Positions 60,955 through 64,000 of a DNA stretch of 64,000 nucleotides are shown here, piece by piece; the first letter of the stretch is position 1, and the number at the start of each line of letters is the position of its first letter. The position numbers and the translations under genes are program-made. The stretch lies in assembly GCA_030760725.1 (NCBI GenBank), contig JASWHV010000019.1, forward strand, positions 30,631,944 to 30,695,943. Direction: 5' to 3'. The notes below the pieces were generated by a model that searched no databases, was not told the origin of the DNA, and saw only the letters and a program-made list of their open reading frames with translations. This stretch comes from Neostapfia colusana (taxonomy: Eukaryota; Streptophyta; Magnoliopsida; Poales; Poaceae).

Positions 60955-61816
60955 TTATAAACTGTACAATGCTAAAAGTTCCTGATAGTTAGTGCGGAGG
61001 TAATCTTCACTTTCCCACATCGCCTCTTCCGCGGTATGATTACTCCACAGCACTTTGAAAAATCTGATCGTCCGGTTCCGGGTTACCCGGGTCTTTTCAT
61101 CCAAGATCTGAACCGGTCGCTCGGTGTAGGTCAGGTCCGGTTTCAATTCGTCGATTTCCTCGGTGTGAACAGCAGCGGTGAATTTGAGGCACTTCCGCAG
61201 CTGTGACACATGAAATACATCATGGACACCCGCTAGATTTTCCGGTAATTCCAGCCGGTAGGCTACGGTCCACACTTCTCCGTGATAGCAAAATGACCAA
61301 TAAAACGGGGAGCGAGTTCCCCCTCTACACCGAACCGGTGAATTCCCTTCATCGGAGATACACGAAGATACACGTGTTCCCCGACGTCAAAATGCAAAGG
61401 TCTACGCCGTTGATCAACGTAGCTCTTCTGTCAGGATTGTGCAGCCTTCAAGTTTTTTTGTATCAACCGAACTCGGTCTTCGGCTTTGTTGACAAGATCA
61501 ACCCCAAACAAAACTCTTTCGCTGCACTCACACCAATTCAGCGGTATGCGACACTTCCGGCCGTAGAGAGCTTCATACGGTGCCATTTTAATACTCGCTT
61601 GATAACCGTTGTTGTATGAAAACTCCGCTAGCGGTAGGTGATCATCCCAACTCCTACCGTGGTGGATGGCACACGCTCTCAATATATCCTCAAGCACTTG
61701 ATTCACCCTCTCAGTTTGTCCATTGGTTTGAGGGTGATATGCGGAGCCCCTAATCAGCTTGGTGCCCAACGAGGCGTGCAGCTGCTCCCAAAAACGAGAA
61801 ACAAACAACGCACCTC
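60955..61816 (-). pseudogene. pol: Family D pol C-terminal part: integrase core end to chromodomain-like tail
   Basis: The minus strand encodes FVSRFWEQLHASLGTKLI, TNGQTERVNQ (catalytic Glu), PYEALYGRKC and, after an in-frame TGA near 61432 (for CGA in the QSRQKS context) and a 1-nt loss near 61267, AYRLELPENLAGVHDVFHVS and VLWSNHTAEEAMWESEDYL to the stop at 60955. It is cut at 61816 by the family E LTR, so the rest of pol is not in view. Confidence 0.92.
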
Positions 61817-62234
61817 TGTAACACCCCAAAAATCTTGTTAAGATCCTAAATCATGTTAAGAGGGGAATTTAAAAATTTTTGGACGTGTTGCATGTTTTGC
61901 AACAATTTAAATTCAAACTGGAATTCAATTTAAACTCAAAACAGAAAAGAAATAGAAAAAGAAAAAGGAAAACAGAAAAAAACCGGCCAGTGGGCCGAAA
62001 CCCACCAGCCGGCCCACCCAGCAACCGCGCCAGCCCGCAGCCGCGCGCGCCCCCTTCCTCACACTGACAGGCGGGGCCCGCCAGCCCTTCTTCTACCTCG
62101 CGCCCGCGCCCGCGATCGGCCGGACTCTCTCTCACCCCGAATCCAAACCGACCTGGATTTCTGCGTATCCCAGCCGAATTTCGATCGGGGGCGACGCAAA
62201 CTCGATCTAAACCACCCCGCCGCCCTCCCCCGTC

Positions 62235-62242
62235 TATAAAAA
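62235..62242 (+). promoter_or_regulatory. TATA box in family E LTR
   Basis: TATAAAAA in the context CGTCTATAAAAACCC lies about 420 bp into the LTR at the edge of a GC-rich region and 199 bp before the ATG at 62434, a classic plant core promoter arrangement. Confidence 0.65.
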
Positions 62243-62433
62243 CCCTGGCCTCGTTCTGTTTTTCCCACGCGATCCGCCGTTTTTACTCCGATGAGAACCC
62301 GAGCCTTCTCCAGCGAATTCTGGCCGATCTATGCTCGGAAATTCCGATCTAACTCGCTGGTCTTGATCCACTGCCTCCGGGGAACCCTGCAGATCCAGAA
62401 AACTCGGTGACTTGCGGTTCAAACACAGCGCCG

Positions 62434-63856
62434 ATGAGCCTCGCCGTGGTTTCACTTCGGACCTCGTTGCCGACCGCCTTCCAGGACCTCCGAGCTCAAG
62501 AAAACCCCCGAGGTGAGATCCCCGACCTCCCCTCCACCGATCTATGCCATAAAATCACAGTTTTAGGAAGAATTCTCGAAGATCTGAAAATCTCCGGCGA
62601 GATCGCCGCCTCCCGCCGCCGTGCGCCGCCGGGCAGCGCCGCTCGCGCTCGAACAGAGCGACGTGGCTGCTTGTGCGCCGTCTATTTTAAATTGCATGGT
62701 AGACTTTAAAACCCTGCGTACCGGTTTGGCGTTATAATCTCAGCCGTCTGTTTTAAATCGGACGGTCCACATCAGCCCCGCGTTATAAAGACTGGAATTC
62801 TTACGTGCTACCCCCTGGGGTTCTCGGGAAATAAGAGCTAGCCCCGGAAACTTCTGATCTAGCCCCTGGAACTTCAGAAAATCATGTAAATTCATATAGA
62901 AAACAGTTTTAGCCCCTGGACTTAATAAAAATTAGGAAAAACTCCTCTGTTATGTATAGCTAGATCCCTGAAAATTGTTAAAATAATATTATAGACCCTG
63001 TAGTGGGATGAGTTTATTTTTTTAGCCCTGTTTAATATTTAAATTAGGAAATTGAATATGTGGCTAGTGTTTAAAATTTAAAAAGTGGGACAAACATATT
63101 GTCAAAATTAAATTAAAAACTTTCTCAGTATTTAGAAAACTTTGGAGTGAGATAAAAATATATTTTGGGCTGAAATGAATCTGTTTAATTTATTACTCAC
63201 ATTTAGGGACACATTTTTAAGTAAAGAATAGTTCTGGAAAATAGGGAAAATAATTGTAAAATAGTTTACATCAGAGGAAAAGGTCAAAAATATATTAGTA
63301 AATATTTTAGATCAGAACCTATTCTGTTTAGATGATGTGTCTTGTTATTTTCATAATAAAGTTCACATTTAGGCATAGGAAATAAATCTGAAAATATATC
63401 AACTAGTAAATGATAAATGGAGTTCTAAAATCCAAATAATTCAGTTTAGGGTTGGTAGAAATTCTGAAGACACATATGAAGAAGGAAAATACCTTTCATG
63501 CATACTTGGTAGCTAAAAGGTGTAGTAATTGAATATAAGGAATTTATTTAAATTGGAAACTCATATATATAGTATGTAAGTATAAATGTGAACACAAAAG
63601 TAGGAATCATATACACATGATTAAAAGTGCATGCAAGCCACAAATCAACACACATAGAGTAACCACAACACATATAATGGTGAATGACGTTCATAAATAT
63701 GAATGTGTGGTTTGTATGAAGTGGAAGTGTGAACTATGTCTTATGGATTGTTGTTTTTCTTTTGCTATGTGTGATGGTATGATGTAGAAGCTGCTCAAGA
63801 GCAAGTTATTCCTTTCCAAGATCAGGACTACCCATTTCAAGAGCAGCAGGAAGGAG
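62434..63856 (+). CDS. LTR-borne spliced mini-gene, family E (exons 62434-62512 and 63788-63856; continues beyond window)
   Basis: ATG 62434 opens a 79-nt exon (MSLAVVSLRTSLPTAFQDL onward) ending CGAG before GTGAGATCC, a good donor, on codon base 1. The next exon follows GATGTAG, begins on base 2, reads EAAQEQVIPFQDQDYPFQEQ and ends GGAG before GCAAGT, a consensus GC donor. Phase and borders match families A and C, giving a candidate start for the mini-gene. The last exon would lie beyond 64000. The first exon is the weakest part because other ATGs are near. Confidence 0.42.
62513..63787 (+). other. Non-coding stretch of family E LTR (presumed intron)
   Basis: GC-rich to about 62680, then strongly AT-rich. 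No ORF with recognisable content is seen on either strand; it is bounded by the GTGAG donor and GTAG acceptor described for the mini-gene. Confidence 0.55.
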
Positions 63857-64000
63857 GCAAGTGTCCTTGACCACTTTGATCCTATGCTAGGATGTGGAGA
63901 TAGAATTATTTGCATTGTCAAATGAAATATGAAACCCATGCTAGGAAGTTTCCCTAGAATTGCATTACCTTGTTTCCTTGTAGCTTGGGTTGGGATTTAT

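Larger units (their letters stand above)
61817..64000 (+). repeat. Family E LTR, 5' part, runs off the window
   Basis: It starts TGTAACACCCC inside D pol after ACCTC. It has an A-rich block (61936-61985), a GC-rich promoter region with a TATA box at 62235, then an AT-rich stretch and the mini-gene exon at 63788-63856. The layout parallels the other families but the sequence is more divergent. Whether it is a solo LTR or a full element cannot be told. Confidence 0.82.

Noticed and set aside
1..64000. CRISPR arrays, tRNA genes, bacterial operons or a host plant gene
   Set aside because: No regular spacer arrays, no cloverleaf sequences beyond PBS fragments, and every long frame belongs to a retroelement.

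Overview
The window reads as an intergenic block of a large grass (Poaceae-like) genome made almost wholly of nested retrotransposons. I found no host gene, tRNA, CRISPR array or bacterial-type operon. The evidence is Ty3/gypsy gag-pol with a C-terminal chromodomain-like segment and very long LTRs (about 3.9-4.3 kb), primer-binding sites complementary to initiator tRNA-Met, polypurine tracts, Ty1/copia sequences, a Cassandra-type TRIM carrying 5S-rRNA-like LTRs, and a plant RTE-clade LINE. The grass assignment is an inference from element types; the species cannot be read from the sequence.

Layout. (1) 1-20502: plus-strand Ty3 family A element A1: partial 5' LTR, PBS, an accessory ORF, broken gag, pol with three in-frame stops, PPT, a 3' LTR (with a 344-bp tandem duplication and a copia solo LTR inserted), then a second, 5'-truncated LTR copy directly abutting it. 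(2) 20503-21331: pieces of two related LTRs in opposite orientations. (3) 21332-36305: minus-strand family A element A2. Its LTR holds an RTE LINE (23304-26752, 69-bp target duplication) and its pol holds a 4.3-kb family B solo LTR (29088-33426). (4) 36306-36528 and 51583-56640: a SIRE-like copia element (G) lying against A2 pol. Its LTR is split by a 15-kb unit, Cassandra (36529-37273) plus a whole minus-strand Ty3 family C element (37282-51582), framed by one CAGTG duplication. (5) 56641-61816: a piece of Ty3 family D with a PBS on one side of its LTR and a PPT on the other. (6) 61817-64000: the start of a plus-strand LTR of family E, inserted in D pol.

Nearly every gag and pol frame is broken by stops, 1-nt shifts or lost catalytic residues. 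The LINE ORF is the longest open frame (1030 aa), but it stops 27 codons before a recognisable C-terminus.

The most interesting signal is inside the LTRs. Families A, C and E carry a small acidic coding exon of 69-81 nt between a GTAG acceptor and a GC-type donor. In A and C a downstream exon of the same phase follows and ends in a conserved (A/V)EWE..xTP C-terminus. In family A an AATAAA lies about 120 bp after its stop; in family E a TATA box and a phase-compatible ATG exon lie upstream. All copies seen stay open while the same elements' pol is riddled with lesions, and differences between family A copies are largely synonymous. This looks like a spliced mini-gene carried within the LTR, which I cannot match to a named family. 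A second signal is a palindrome whose sequence changes between LTR families while its symmetry is kept, next to a shared CGTCCCTCGCGG-type block.
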